A stretch of DNA of 64,000 nt, from assembly GCF_043641665.1 (NCBI RefSeq), contig NC_092200.1:11460694-11524693 (forward strand), read 5' to 3'. Made by a program: the position numbers and the translations under genes. The DNA is from Enoplosus armatus. Its lineage: Eukaryota; Chordata; Actinopteri; Centrarchiformes; Enoplosidae. Every line of letters begins with the position of its first letter. Position 1 is the first letter of the stretch. Below, in pieces: positions 27,496-40,362 of the stretch. The notes below the pieces were generated by a model that searched no databases, was not told the DNA's origin, and saw only the letters and a program-made list of their open reading frames with translations.

Positions 27496-30400
27496 TATTC
27501 CCAGAGGGCTGTTTAGCATTACACAGCCCCTCGGGAATTTATGAGTTTTTATCACCTCCTGATGGCGCCCGTTAAGTGATTTGTTCACCTACGGCCCCTA
27601 AAGAGACATCTGTTGTTTTACCGTCGGCCATAACCTCCCGGAGCTTCCACCGTGTTTGAACTGTCTCTCTGGTTATGAGCCCGGGCTTTCGACATGCAAG
27701 CCACGCTTTTAGGCGAGGAAGAAAGAGAGAGGGAGGGATGGAGAGAGAGAAGGGGGGGGCAAACACCTTTAATGGTCTCTCATTCGCTCCCAAGTGCAAA
27801 GCATCGGATCAATGCAGGTCTATTGCAATCACATAATGGGAAATCAAATAGCATTAGCCCTCCCCTCTCTCTCTCCCTCCCCTCTCTCTCTTATTCTCAC
27901 ATCCTTTTACTCACACACACATCTCGGCCTCGCCCCCTCTCTGTCCCCTCTGATGGGAATTCAAACACCATCTCATCCCAGGAATATAGACAGTGTTTGC
28001 TCCTGCACTAAGTGAGCTTTTTATGAATCGCCAGCCTCGGTTTAATTGCCACTAAAACGTCCCTCGTTCGCGTGTAATAACATTCAATAACAGGAAAGAC
28101 CTTCCCCGCGCAGCGACTGGGGCCATTTAACACATTTTTACTGTAATAAATTACCGCCTCAAATTGGCCCCTTAATCGCTGATCCTCAATCAGTGACGCA
28201 TATCACCGGTTATTATCCAGAACTGCGCACCAGGGACATTTTTATGGAGGACATAAAACATTAGAGGGTTGTGCTTTTTTCCCTATTTGATTTACAAGCC
28301 ACAGGCTTCTCTTTTCAGATAAAGATAAACAGAGAGCCACTTACTTGAACACGGGCCTCGGTTAGATCCAGACGCATTGCGAGCTCTTCTCTGAAAAGAA
28401 TATTTAAAAAGAGAGAGAGGAAGAGGAAGGCAGAGAGACAGGAAGAAAAGATTCAAGGTTACAGGCCACAGTTTGGCAGCAATGTAGAATTGCTGTTTTG
28501 TCCCCTCCTGTTGTTCACTGTCAACAATAGACGACGAAAATAGGCTTGATTTTTTTCTCCCCTTCTTGGCATGGGCTGCAGAAAGACGCCATAGCCATAT
28601 TCAATTTTCCCTGTCACCGATGGGTAGAAATAGGCCTAGTGATTGTTAGATTTTCCCTAGCACAGGCCTGTCACTGTAACAACATAATGGTTGAAATAAT
28701 GACATCTAAACTAGCCTGCCATAAAGCAATTGACGCTCCCTTCAGCTGCAAGATGGGCTTGCAGTGTAAATTAGACCTACAAGTCGCCTTAAAGTAAATC
28801 GATTGGAAAATATGAATAATCCCAATGGGAAGAAAAAAATCGAAAAAGTAGACTGTTGTGTCAGAAAAGCTTATATTTAAAAGCACAAAATTGCGGGTGT
28901 ATCAATTATCAAAATCTTAATTGAGCAGAAAATAGGTCTGATTTTTTATTTATAGGTGACTTAAATAAAAATCATCATTACATAAAAATCCTAAAAATGT
29001 AGCCTATTTTTCTGAAACATTTCTTGCAGCATAAAACCCTCTGAAAGTTCATATAAAGCTCTAGTTCACTCTGTGCGTGTATTTGTGTGTGTACCGGCCC
29101 TTGGGCTTGAGGTTAGGCCCGGAGTTTTAAATTTTTTTCACACTGTATTCAGTATCACGTCCAGCAGGTAACCTGAGCTGCAGCGGTTAATTATTCCTCC
29201 TGACAATAAAACCGCTGTCACCAACAGGAGCGGATACAGGTAACAAAACGTCCTCATTGTTAGCACTCACAGGCCCTTTGTGTTCACTTATGCAAGGCAC
29301 GGGTTTGCTGTTTTATGAGGTGTGATCCGCACAGTGTCCAGTTAAAGACGTGTGGAATTACTGGGACTGATTCTGGAGAATGTTATGGGGTCGGAAAGTG
29401 TTTATAAAAAATGCAATTAATTATCACTTTCATTAATGGCACTATTAGATATGAAATATTTGTTGCATGTTTTGTGTCTTAATGCGGTTCTTGGATTTAA
29501 TTTTAAACCTAGCCTTTTGTAATGATATTTATTATAAATAATAATAATAACTATTAGGCTATAAGACACAATTATTGTAGATTGTAATGATAGACGTTTT
29601 ATATGCATGTAAATTAAAATTCTTGGGCCTAGTTTTTGGTCGTTTTAAATTTGTAAACGCTCATACAGACTTATAATAATAATAATAATAATAATATTAA
29701 TATTAATAATAATAATAGTAATATTAGTAGTAGTAGTAGTAATTTTATGGAAGACAACATTTTTACATCTTAGAGCAAAGTTTTCCAGACTTAAAATAAT
29801 AATTTGAAAAAAGAAAATCAACATTTTTTCTTACCTGGTGAAGACGTCGGGGTAGTGTGTCTTCTGGAAAGCCCTCTCCAGCTCCTCCAGCTGGTAACTG
29901 GTGAAGGTAGTCCTGTATCTTCTTTGCTTCCGTTTCAGCATCCCTTCCTCCGAGTCACTGCCCGCCGACAGACACACGCTGTCCTCCCCGTCCCTCACGT
30001 CCCCATCCCCGGCGTTCAAGCTCTCCCTCTCCTCGTCCTTCGGGGACAGAGCGGCCGCGTCCCCGCAGCTCTCCTCCTTCCCTGCGTCCTCCTCGAACTT
30101 CAACGGGCCGAGCTCTACGAGTCCCAGGCTGCCGTCCTCCGAGACCTCCCCGGGACTCTGGTCGCCCTCTCCCCGACTCAGGGACGCGTTCTCCCGGTAG
30201 GACTTGCTGCGGCTGATGCTCACCTGCGGCGCTTGGCTGATCTTGAGGCTGTCGCTGGCCTGCTCCAGGAGGAGCCGCTCTCTGTCCAGCGTCTCTGCGT
30301 GGTCGTGGAGGTACTTCCCCCCGGGTCCGTACAGCCGGCGGAGCTTGGGGGGCAGGTGCATGTCAGCGCTGAGAGAAAGGGGGTCTTTCGTAGGCCCTGA

Positions 30401-30897
30401 GAAGGAAGCGTGTTAAAAATGTCAAAATGGCAGCGAATAAGCCAAGCAAACATTTCCCTTAAATACAGTTTTACACCTTCTTGAAGGCATGTAAACAATT
30501 CTAGTCTAGGAAAGATTTATTAGCCAACTATTATGAAAACAACGAGACGATTCACCGGGAAACGTGTTGACTTGCTAACTCTTATTGACGCATTAACTAC
30601 AGACTTTGAGCATAAAACTAGCTCATTTGTTGCACGTTTATCACCCACAATGCTCTCAAATAACCAGCGTCGACTCTCTTTTTAATTTCAGCTGGAAGAA
30701 AACTTACTGTCAGCCGTCTTGTCGAGCTCCCCTCTGCCGGGCAGACCCGTCAAACTTTGCGCCCCTATCAGTCTGACCTTACAGGGACTCCGGCGGCCCA
30801 GAATGCTGTCTATGCAGTAGGAGGAGAGCAGCGTCGGGGATTTGCTGCTCTTCCTCTCGCCCCGGTCGTGGATATCTTCCTCAAACTGACCGCTCAT
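25375..30897 (-). CDS. arx: Aristaless-related homeobox transcription factor
   Basis: ARX is a paired-class homeodomain repressor/activator required for forebrain interneuron, pancreas and muscle development. Five exons on the minus strand join without frame conflict: 30708-30897, 29835-30396, 28345-28390, 26362-26693 and 25375-25636, giving 463 residues. The octapeptide YCIDSILG is at about 27-34. The motif [20 protein letters not shown] lies in exon 2. The homeodomain at about 221-280 begins [17 protein letters not shown] and contains [14 protein letters not shown], with a lysine in the Q50-K class region as in ARX. The C-terminal aristaless/OAR box is [21 protein letters not shown] (about 427-446) and the end is TGKEVC. 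The ATG at 30897 starts [14 protein letters not shown], as in vertebrate ARX. Human ARX is 562 residues; the difference is mostly missing alanine and acidic tracts, with a single eight-alanine run near 326-333. The pola1 neighbour suggests the arxa paralogue. Confidence 0.96.
26694..28344 (-). other. arx: arx intron 3 with conserved-element candidates
   Basis: A 1.65 kb intron in the middle of the homeodomain coding sequence. Apart from an AC array (27441-27494) and CT/GA tracts near 27715-27910, most of 26990-28340 is unique with many TAAT/ATTA cores, for example GGTAATTACCTGC, GATAATTAAGAGC, CAATAACAATTAATGC and GTAATAAATTACCGCC. It looks like a regulatory intron. No exon is present. Confidence 0.45.
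27441..27494. repeat. (CA)n microsatellite in arx intron
   Basis: A pure CA run of about 54 bp. Confidence 0.96.
28391..29834 (-). other. arx: arx intron 2
   Basis: A 1.44 kb intron splitting the homeodomain. It is mostly AT-rich, with an AAT trinucleotide array near 29672-29745. No exon was recognised. Confidence 0.7.
29672..29745. repeat. (AAT)n and related trinucleotide repeat
   Basis: An ATA/AAT array followed by interrupted ATT/AGT units (TAGTAGTAGTAG) about 100 bp from the arx exon 2 donor. Confidence 0.9.
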
Positions 30898-30939
30898 GTC
30901 GACGCTTTGGTTCGTCTAGTTTCGGTAACGCCTGTCAGT

Positions 30940-31165
30940 CTCCCACTCTCACCCTCTCTCTCTCACTCTCTCTCTCTCGCTCTCTCGCGCGCGCGGTCCG
31001 GTGCTCTCTTCTTCTTCCTCTCTCCTCTCAGGCCGGTGTGCCTGTTTGAACCGGGACCGTTCACTCCTCCTCCCTCTCTCCCTCTCTCTCGCTCTCTCTC
31101 GCTCTCTCTCCTCTCTCCTTCTGTCTGTCTCTCTGTCTCTCTCTCTCTCGCCCTGCTCTTTCACT
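30940..31165 (-). promoter_or_regulatory. arx: CT-rich (GA on transcribed strand) tract in arx 5' UTR/promoter
   Basis: About 220 bp of CT/TCTC-rich sequence starts 45 bp upstream of the arx ATG, so the arx sense strand is a near-continuous GA tract, interrupted by CGCGCGCG near 30985-30995. Such polypurine tracts occur in promoters and 5' UTRs of developmental genes. The Ser/Leu-rich and Arg/Glu-rich frames here are repeat translations. Confidence 0.5.
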
Positions 31166-31304
31166 CTCGGCTAATGACAGACAGCGGTTTGACTGCCAGG
31201 CGCTTCTCCGCTCCGCGCGCTCGCTCAGCATACGTGTAGGCTGTTGTTGCGCGCCTGATTGGCTCGTACGTGTGTATGTGGGGAGAGAGACAGCGCAGAG
31301 CTGC

Positions 31305-31312
31305 TTTATATA
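31305..31312 (-). promoter_or_regulatory. arx: Possible arx TATA box
   Basis: On the minus strand the site reads TATATAAA, about 410 bp upstream of the arx ATG. A CCAAT-type site (ATTGG on plus, 31258-31262) lies on the gene side of it, which fits poorly with a start just below the TATA. The true start may therefore be elsewhere. Confidence 0.3.
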
Positions 31313-32481
31313 TTTTACGATTAAAGTTAATTTGAGGGAAAGGCAACAAAACCCGGCATGGAGTGGCTTTTCCTCCGCGGAACGAACTCGGCAGATAAAG
31401 TTGCAAAAGCAAAGCACTTTAAGTCACCATTTTTCTCTTGTTGGTTTTATTTTCATTGTACTCCAGTCTGTGTAACGTATATTATATTATAATAATAATT
31501 ATAATATTTAAAATTCTGTGAGGGGGGCAGCAAAAATCATCTGCACCAGCATGAAATTATTTAATAATCCAAAGATGTTTTTGGCAGACGTGTGCAACTA
31601 AGCACAGGCGTGTTTATGATATTAATTAAATGCAACAATGAAGCCAAAAGGTACAAATACAATAATCAGCACAAGACAGAGTGCATAACACAAGAGCACA
31701 ACAGGTTATTTTTTGTTTGTTGTAAACATTTTGACATGTCACAGTAGAAAGAGCACAGGTGTAAATACAATTAATGAAGGCTGAATTCCATTTAGCTGCT
31801 TCAGTTTGTGCATGCTGGCTCACTGTCACACTGTCAGGGCTTACTGGGACACTTGAATAAAACTGAGCCATTGTTAATGTCGTTCTGTACATCTGTAGGT
31901 CTACAGAACAGTATTACATTATTATTAGATTAATACAGTACAGTAGTAACAATTGAAGCTGTTGATATTGCTAGCCACTTTTTATGTATGCTACAGGGCG
32001 TTGAAGTACCAACCCCTTTTCACAATTCTCTCCCTGATCCCAGTGTTGATATTTACATATCATTTATATATATATATATTATGTTGTTTATATTAGGCTA
32101 CTTTAAAATTATTTGGAATTTGTACTAATCGAGATAAAAAAAAAAAATAATAAACGAAAATATTAGATTGAAGGTAATAATGTAATTAAATAGGGGATCA
32201 GGTTATTTGTGATGATTTTTGTGTAGTCTTAATTCCTCACTACATATATCTGGGCCTACATTCCTTATAGCCTATTTTTTCAGGCCACACAAACTCTGTC
32301 TCTTGAATCCTTGTGCCCAGATGAAAGAAAATCTGGCTCGGAGTTTGCATTCAACCTCAAACAGCACCTGGGAAAGCCATGTCAGAGATTGAGTCACGTA
32401 GACATAGAAATATCAACACTGGGATCAGAATTTTGCCTAAAACTATTTCAGGTTGCAGCAAAGAAGCATTAATAGGATTAA

Positions 32482-32482
<1 letters not shown>

Positions 32483-32524
<42 letters not shown>
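32483..32524. repeat. (ATCT)n tetranucleotide repeat
   Basis: About ten copies of ATCT followed by TTCTTTCTT. Confidence 0.95.
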
Positions 32525-32531
<7 letters not shown>

Positions 32532-33479
32532 GTTCCTGCTCTCTCTCCCTCTCCCTCCAATTGCCTGCTCTCTGCTGGAGTTGTGGATTGACTTCAAAAG
32601 TGAGGGTGGCGCGACGGTGATGAGACGCCGCACGGGGAGCCGGGATAGCACGCAGGGACTCCGCTGTGGAGAGGGGGAGAGATGGAGAGATGGATCGAGA
32701 ATGTAATTTTAAATGAAAGTCTATTTAACCCGCTGTGAATGGCATGACCCTTATCCTCGCCTCAGAGCCCATCACTGTTAAAAGGATCATTTTCAGAATT
32801 CAATCCAAAAACTTCAGCAAGCTGCAATTTACTCTCTCCTTCTGTCTCTCCTCTCCTCTCTCTCTCTCTCTCTTCCTCCCCTCCGTTATGTATCTGCCCG
32901 GGCTCCAGCATCGCAGCAAACGAAAAATAACAATAAAATATAAAGTCTTTTTTTTTCTCTCTTTTATCTATTTTAAGCGATAGAGCTTTATGGCCTTTTC
33001 TGTGATTGAAACTGGAATAAGAGCGCCATTGATCTGTTTAGTTAAGGTGCAGGCCGCTTTGTAGATTTAGGGGGCTAAATCCAACCATCTCAGTTTTCTA
33101 TTATTATTTTTTATTCAACACAAAATTATAACCAACACATATGATATGAAATGTATCGGCAGAATTAGCACTGAAGTAGAAAGACAATGCTTTTATATTA
33201 AGCTTTTTATGTGGCACATTCACTCCGTGATAAATTAAGTTCATGTTATCAGACAATACAAAGTCTAATGCATCTATTAAACATGCTGCACTCAGTATTA
33301 TAATCAGATGCACGCTGTCACCACACGGATGGAGTCAGATTCATTCCACCCGCAACTTTTTTGTGGTGTCACAAACTTCCGAGCTTGTTTATTTGCACGC
33401 AAATCAATGTAATGAGTGTAATAACAATATAAAATGTTATGCCTTTTCCTGCGCGGTCACAAACAGACGTGCGTAATAC

Positions 33480-33790
33480 AGACGGGTATTTAGAGTCGCT
33501 CTGTAATTTGGGGGCCACAATTTGATTCATTTATCCGCACACTGTTATTAACCCTGTGGAAAAAGAGATGTCAGCCGCCATTTCAGCCAGCAGGACATCC
33601 GCGCTTTGTTTAAATGCACTAATTACGCGCATACATTAGAGGGGGACGGAATAGTCAGAGCGCAATTTTCACATTTTCAATTTTCCGTCTATTTGACGTG
33701 CAGGTGAAGAGATGGCGGAGAGAGGCCGCCTTCCGTTTCAGCACCACCCCCCCGCCGCCTCCGCTGTATTTGCATAACATCCTAAGTTGA
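33480..33790. promoter_or_regulatory. Candidate conserved non-coding element upstream of arx
   Basis: A unique stretch with GTAATTTGGGGGCC, GCACTAATTACGCGC, TTTTCAATTTTCCG, GAGATGGCGGAGAG and TATTTGCATAAC words, 2.6-2.9 kb upstream of the arx start. There are no repeats and no good frame. Inference from composition and position. Confidence 0.35.
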
Positions 33791-34549
33791 TGATATCCAG
33801 GGGGAAACACCAGGCTTTATTCTTTCTGTTCGTTTCAAGCTCAGATACTGCTGCTGTGCCACTGTGTGTTCCACCCTCAAAGTCCACAGGCCTTTCTGGC
33901 TTTCTTGTGTCATGCACCTTTGCTATTTATTTTAAACATATTCAAGTCAGAAGGAGGGTTTGTGCGTTAAGAGCATGCTAAGAGCACATGCATTTGATCA
34001 TCTTTGTCCTGAGTGATGCAGGCTGCCTCTGCTCCCTTTCAGCCCGTGCCTCGTCCTCTCCAGTGAAGGCCATGGAAGTGATACTAATGAAGTCCATGAT
34101 TTGGGACCAGCAGATTGTGCTTTGCCTTGCAGGTCATTCAACTGGCGCCATCTCCTGGACGGGATAGCAAACGGCTCCAACGGGCAAGACCCAGTTATTG
34201 TAATGTAAAGACATACACTCACACGTTTATATTCACACATTTGTGTAAAATATAAAAAATAAAAAGTCATTTATTCAAAGGGTTCACCTAGTTATCCTAC
34301 ATTTGCACATAGGCCTATTTTGCTTTCAGTTTTCTGTTATCCCACAAGTTTGTCCCTATGCAACACGTGTAAACACTGAACCCTAACACGCACCAACTGG
34401 CTCGTGGCCTTGGTGACGACTCCATCCTCCCATCCATCCTCGCGCTCTGACATAATTGGACACTTGCACTTCTTGAGAGGCAGAGCAGGAAAAGACGGAA
34501 AGGAGGAGAGAGAGGCAGAGGCAGAGAGTGTGTGTTGGGAGGGGTGGGA

Positions 34550-34820
34550 GGCTTTTAAGGCGCGCGTAAGCAAAGTTAATTAGCGGTTATTAACAGCCCG
34601 CATAATGAGAGCGAGAGGGAGTCAATTTAATGACTTTGTTAGCGCGAGTTCAGAGCGACAGGCGATGATCGAAACAACAAAGGCGAGCGCGCACGCAGCC
34701 ATCATCCGTAATTTCCAGCGGTAATGCGGTCTGATCAGAAACAAAGGGTTCTAATTTCGTTCAACTGACTCGATAATTTGTCCTTATGTAAGGAAAATAA
34801 TTAATGACTTAATGCTTCAA
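34550..34820. promoter_or_regulatory. Candidate conserved non-coding element upstream of arx
   Basis: It contains AAGTTAATTAGCGGTTATTAACAG-type palindromic homeodomain sites, GTCAATTTAATGAC, GCCATCATCCGTAATTTCC and AAAATAATTAATGAC. A repeat-free block with CpG-containing words. Confidence 0.35.
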
Positions 34821-35209
34821 CAGAAGTAGCTTTCTTTGGGGGGATTTCGGATGCCTCGTTTGCTGGAGAAGGTCGTAAGGAAATCAATTTCCAGGCCTAT
34901 AATTATTTACATCATGAATTTAAAACGTGGACGTGTGCCTCTGCTGGCGGTTAGTGCGCAAACGAGTGAGAGTCTATTAGGAGAGGAGAGATGGAGTCTC
35001 CAAATCATCTTCCCTCAAACAAATTGTGTGTGGCAACAAATGAGCCACTTGTCATAATGTAGTATTGCAGATATTCCCATTAGAACAAAGAAAATCATGC
35101 AGAATCTGAAAGAAATGTAGGGTGTTTAAAGCCACATAGAAACTCAGACCAAAAGATTTGACATTAAAGATCCCTCGTCAGACCAGGTTTGGAGGTTTGA
35201 CAGATGGTA

Positions 35210-35900
35210 CCTGATCATACCTTGGAGCTCAGCTGAATTGGTGGCCTGTATCTGTTCCCGACAATGTGCCAGGTTATTGTGGCGACTGCATTGCAAAATT
35301 ATCCGAGGCGTGTGCGTCTTTACGCTTGATTTCATCATTCCACAGATGGCTTGAGTTGGAGGAAAGATGTGAGCGCTATTATCGATTGCGGGGAACATGA
35401 GCCGTCTGCGGGCCACTCTTGGATACATGGCAGGTGGATAGGTCACCCGCACGAGAGCGGCAATTTCACGGCCCCCATTGTCTCCACTGATTACTGCTTT
35501 GATCACAGGAATCAAGAGCCCGAGACTCTCGTAAACCTACCACGGAGTCCAGGAGCTCGTGAGCTGAAGAGGTCATCATCATCATCATCATCTGCCACAT
35601 CATCTTCATAACCGTCATCATCATCGCTAGTTGACCATTCAAACCTGGGGTGCCGTGTGTTTTCACAGCCGCATTGCCCTTTTATTGATTGCGTGCCTTA
35701 ATTTTAATTCGATTGCGCGAGTGTCAAAAATTCCGCAAGAATCATCCTAGTAATGAGATAATCAAAGTAATATATGCAAATCAGTTATGTTGCCAGCTTA
35801 TCAAAACCGGAGTGCCCCCCCTTGAGTCTGAAGAAGTCCATTTATTCAGTTAGTGGCAATACCTTGCGCAAATGGCGCGATGCAAATGACAGTTGATTAG
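35210..35900. promoter_or_regulatory. Candidate conserved block with two octamer sites
   Basis: Unique sequence, apart from a short TCATCA run near 35570-35630. It includes ATTGATTGCG, TTAATTTTAATTCG and two exact ATGCAAAT octamers at 35774-35781 and 35880-35887, the canonical POU-domain site. A plausible neural enhancer of arx, by inference. Confidence 0.35.
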
Positions 35901-38900
35901 ACTAAATTAAGAACCTCGTTTCTCCCTGACCTTGTCTGAGTTTTATGTAAATTCTTTTTTTCTTGCTTTAATGTGATAAAAATGCATTTTACACCCTGGC
36001 CTTTATAAATCTGAACAATATTTTCCATGAGAGAAACAATGGTCAGCCTCAAATAACTCACTGAGTCAATAGCTTGGATGACTCTCTCTGTCTGTCTGTC
36101 TCTCACAAATCTCAGTATACCACGACCCCAGTGCAGCTCCCACAGGGACAGAAAGTGTGCCGCTATAACTTCCTTGCTGTGGTGGGAGTGTGCCGTGAAG
36201 ATAGACTAGGTGTGTGTGCCTCTGAGTGTGTGTCTGCAATCGTGTTTACACGATTATGTGTACTCATGTGTGTACCATAACATATTGTCTTAGGGGACAG
36301 AGAGAGTGCAGTTGAGACTTCCTCTCTGTGGGGTGTGTGGGGCCTGTAGATGGGAAAGGAATAAATCCAATATAGATTGCAGGGCTGCGCTGCCTCCCGC
36401 TGGGGACCCTCAGACTTGCAGGCCAGGATCGAAGTGCTTTTCTCCCCCTAAATTGGCCTGAGAGGCCGCAGGAGCAGCCAAGCTACACCCCCAACGCTGC
36501 GACTGCCTACGACCTAATGATGGTGCTGGGGACAGACACACATATACAAGTGCGTACACAGAGACACCGAAACTCACACACAATCATTCCCAGATTGATA
36601 TAACATGAGTCGCACACTTGCAGCCGAACACACACTTGGACAAGAAAACCACACAGATATAAACACACCCTCCTTGTTCTCTGATGTTGAACACACTCAT
36701 TCCTTGTCCAAAAACCATTCACCTCAAGTTTTCCTCTTCACATCTCAGACCAACCCTCGAAACTACCTAGCTAAACTACGGATTTAGAGGAGGTGTCCTC
36801 ACTACCTGTCCACACACTCCAGAGAGGAGAGGTGAATAGTATAACTGGCACCACACTAAGTGTCTGGACTGATACACACTCCTGCCCTTTGGTTCCCCTA
36901 CAAGGAAAACAGCACCAGCACCCCAATGCCATTACACTTCTTGCCAAACATCCAGCCACTGTCATTTTGGTTCTGTCCAGGGAGCTAATTCTATTTGTGA
37001 TGAGATGTCTGATGTGTTGCTGGGTCGGGTCCAGAGACAGTGGGACAAAATATCCTACAGCTGGACATTTGTGGTGGCTCAGTACGCCCCATTACCTGCT
37101 CACAGGCCATTTTAAGTTAACTACAGCATGCCACTACACAGCTTATTTGTAGAGGGTAACAGGTTGCAGAGGAGAATACAAAGATATAGAACCACGCATA
37201 CATATTCACAACTGACAACTGGAATTACTTGGTTTTTGGATGCTACCATGGTGTGAATTGCATATTATTATTAGCTATTGCATTTCAAACGAATATGGCT
37301 CCTCCTCTCATGTGTGTACAATTATCTTTTCATAGGAAGAAGAAGATTCATCTTTCAAATATAGATAATGTCATTTTAGTACTTTAGCACTGAACTACAC
37401 TGTCCTACAAAGGCAGATAGCAGAAACAACAGTTATCAAAAAGCTTTTCAGGCTGGCCAGCAGGTTGTAATACCTTGATTTTATGCCTAATGATAGATTC
37501 AAAAAATGAAATGGTGGTTACTGCTACTCTGCTAATAAACTAGCTGGCTTTAGGGGGAGTTTAGCTAACGTTATGGTTTTATTCTCCATCGTGACAGGAG
37601 TTAGCTACTGCCTCATTTAGTTATGTGGAATTACCAAGATAGGGTTTCATCAAAATGAATATTCTTAAACAACAGATAACAGCAAGAAGAAAAGCCAATA
37701 AGTAAATTTAGTTTTAGCCTTGGCTAGCTGTGGCTATCTCACAAGCTAGCTAACGTTTGACATAGCTGCTTTAACTGTCTTGTTGGCTGTCTCTCTGTGG
37801 CAGAGTGTAGTTACTGCGGTTTTACTTATACATTTTAAAATTATAGAAATTATACATTTCTATGATGATATTGAGATGGATTCAGGTCTTGCCTCAATTT
37901 TGACCAAATACTTTGGGACTGCATTTTGGCTTTGTAGGGCAGCACAGAGCTCTCTGTTTTCTGTTCATATCTTCTCCTTTGCTACAGGTGTCATTTTGCG
38001 CTCTTTAACCTACTAACAGAGAAGACACACTGGAAACAAACAAATTGCGCAACATCGCCTCCGTCATTGTTGTTCGTCGCGGTGGGCGAGACAACGCCAG
38101 TGAGTAGCATGCTCATTAGCAAACATTGTGTAAATAAGCAACCTGCACTTTCTCCCACAATTACGTGACGTTGTGCCAAGCAGCACTTTGTTTTTGTTTT
38201 GTATCCGTGATCCTGGAGGCCAGGGACATAGAAAAGAGGGATCCCAGAAAGTACAATAAAGAACCTCACCTCCACACACGTCTCACAGCAGATAGACTAA
38301 ACTTCTTGACCCACCACTGCATTGCTTTTTTATTGTCCGTTTTTTGGCAAAATACTGCACATTTGCTAGACCACACCGCTTGTCAGTCCTGTGTCATCTG
38401 GAATCCAATGCCTTGCGAAGCGATGTGCTTGTGTCCCATAGAAAATCACTGTAAGTCATGTCTCATCATACATCATTGGTGTTATTTATCCACTCGCCTC
38501 CTTTCATGTCCACTCCGGCTCATCTTTGCAGCACCATCTTGTATTGTTTCTCTCCTTCTTTTTGTCTTCTCTACTATTTTCCACTTTGTATTTTCTCCCT
38601 TTCATCTCCATCACCCCTTTCTTGTCTCTCCACTTGTGTCCCTGCTATGGTACATTACATTATGTTTTTCTTACATCAGCCCAACAGTTTGTGGCTATTT
38701 CCATGTCTTGTTTTGTTTAATAACTCGTCCGTGGCTGTGAGGAAAGCAACATTGCTATTCATGTGTACAGTATATGCTCTTTCATAATGCAGCACATACA
38801 CACAACAGCAGAGAAAAATGATTACTAAATACCTTCAATGCAAAGACAAACACATGCAGCACATTTACATAGGCCACAAACAGATACACAACAAAATCCT

Positions 38901-40362
38901 TTTGACATCAATAATTGGTAAATCCTCTGATTAACTTGTAAGAATTGTCCTTAGAGTGCTTAAGTAATTGTGTTTGTGTGTGTCCTTTTTTATTGCATGC
39001 ACCCCCCCCTCTCTTTAAAGCACATCTTTATAACCAAGCAATTCCAAAGCAATTTTCTCTGTGGGAGGAGAGTGTAATTTTCTATTCTGTGACACTGTGA
39101 TGTGTAAGAAACTGGGAACTGGCGCTAAAAGGCGTCTGTAGTGTGTGTCTTGGTGTGGGTGTGAGCCGCTTTAATGGCCAATGCGGGGCGGGTGGCGATG
39201 GTGGTGAGCGGGTGCATGTCAGGAAGGCCATCATTTAATGACTCCCAAATAGTGCCCTCCTCGTTAGAGCTATCGTCCTGGAAACACGAGGCTGTGAACC
39301 AGGAGAGCGCCACACGCTGCAACAGTCTTTTATCTTCATATTAAACCATTTGCATAACATTACCGCGATAGATAGGATTCAGGAGATACTCAACCTACTC
39401 AGGGAGAGACAGAGAGGGTATACTACATGTCCTTGCAAATCTAATCAGCGTTAAATGGAGCTGTCAAATGTGTGTGTGTGTGTGTGGTACTGGATAGCTC
39501 ATGTCAGGAGTCATTTAACATTAAGCTGCAATAGTGTGTAACAGGGCTGTAATTACAAAATACAAGAATCCAAGCTATTTCTTGTTAGATGTGACATCCA
39601 AATACAGCAGTTAGCCACCAATGATACACAAGATGAGGCCAGGTGGTGACAATTCAGATGTCATGTGCTCTTATGTCCTTCACAAAGTTAAGTTTCAATG
39701 TTCTTTTCTTTGACATATTGAGCAAATATATGCACAGTAGTAGCAACTCCACAGAATACAAAGAAGTAGCCAATTAGAACAAATTGCATCGCTACCATTT
39801 TTTAGATTGCTGGTTTGAGATGATGGTTGGATTTTGTGTGATATCAGCAGGCTAAAAAAAGTCTCAATTTCATGTTTTGTGTAGATTCAACACCTATCCA
39901 TACAGTATAAAGTGGTGTTTTGCTTTGCGTCGAAAAGAAAATATCGGCCAGCTGCTTTTTCCCTGCTCAAGGAAGAAGAAAGAGAAGACGAAAGAATCTC
40001 ATTACTGTAGAGAAACAAGAGGAGGAAAGTGTGTAAGCACACACCAATTAGTTGTTGCTACTTGCTACTGCCTGATTAATTTAATCAGAAGTACACTTGA
40101 TATATATATAAGTACCAGTATGGATGTAGTAAATATGACAAACGGGCAGATACAGCACAATGCACTGCTCTCCTTTAACCATTATAACTCTGGCTATATA
40201 TTTCTCTATATATAGGTTTGACCATCATCTGAGAATACCTGACTAATGGACCATACAAATGTTTCATATTGTAAAGTATACTGTATGAATGGCATTGCAA
40301 AAGCTGAGGAGCATGCTGGAAGCAAAACTGACCTGATAAGATACAATATCATATTGGTCATG

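Noticed and set aside
29804..30400. 198-codon plus-strand frame opposite arx exon 2
   Set aside because: It is the antisense shadow of a GC-rich, constrained coding exon. The translation (Leu/Val/Pro-rich) matches no family I know and the frame closely follows exon 2 borders.
30949..31417. Arg/Glu-rich and Ser/Leu-rich frames upstream of arx
   Set aside because: They are translations of the CT/GA tract in the arx 5' region, with no domain content.
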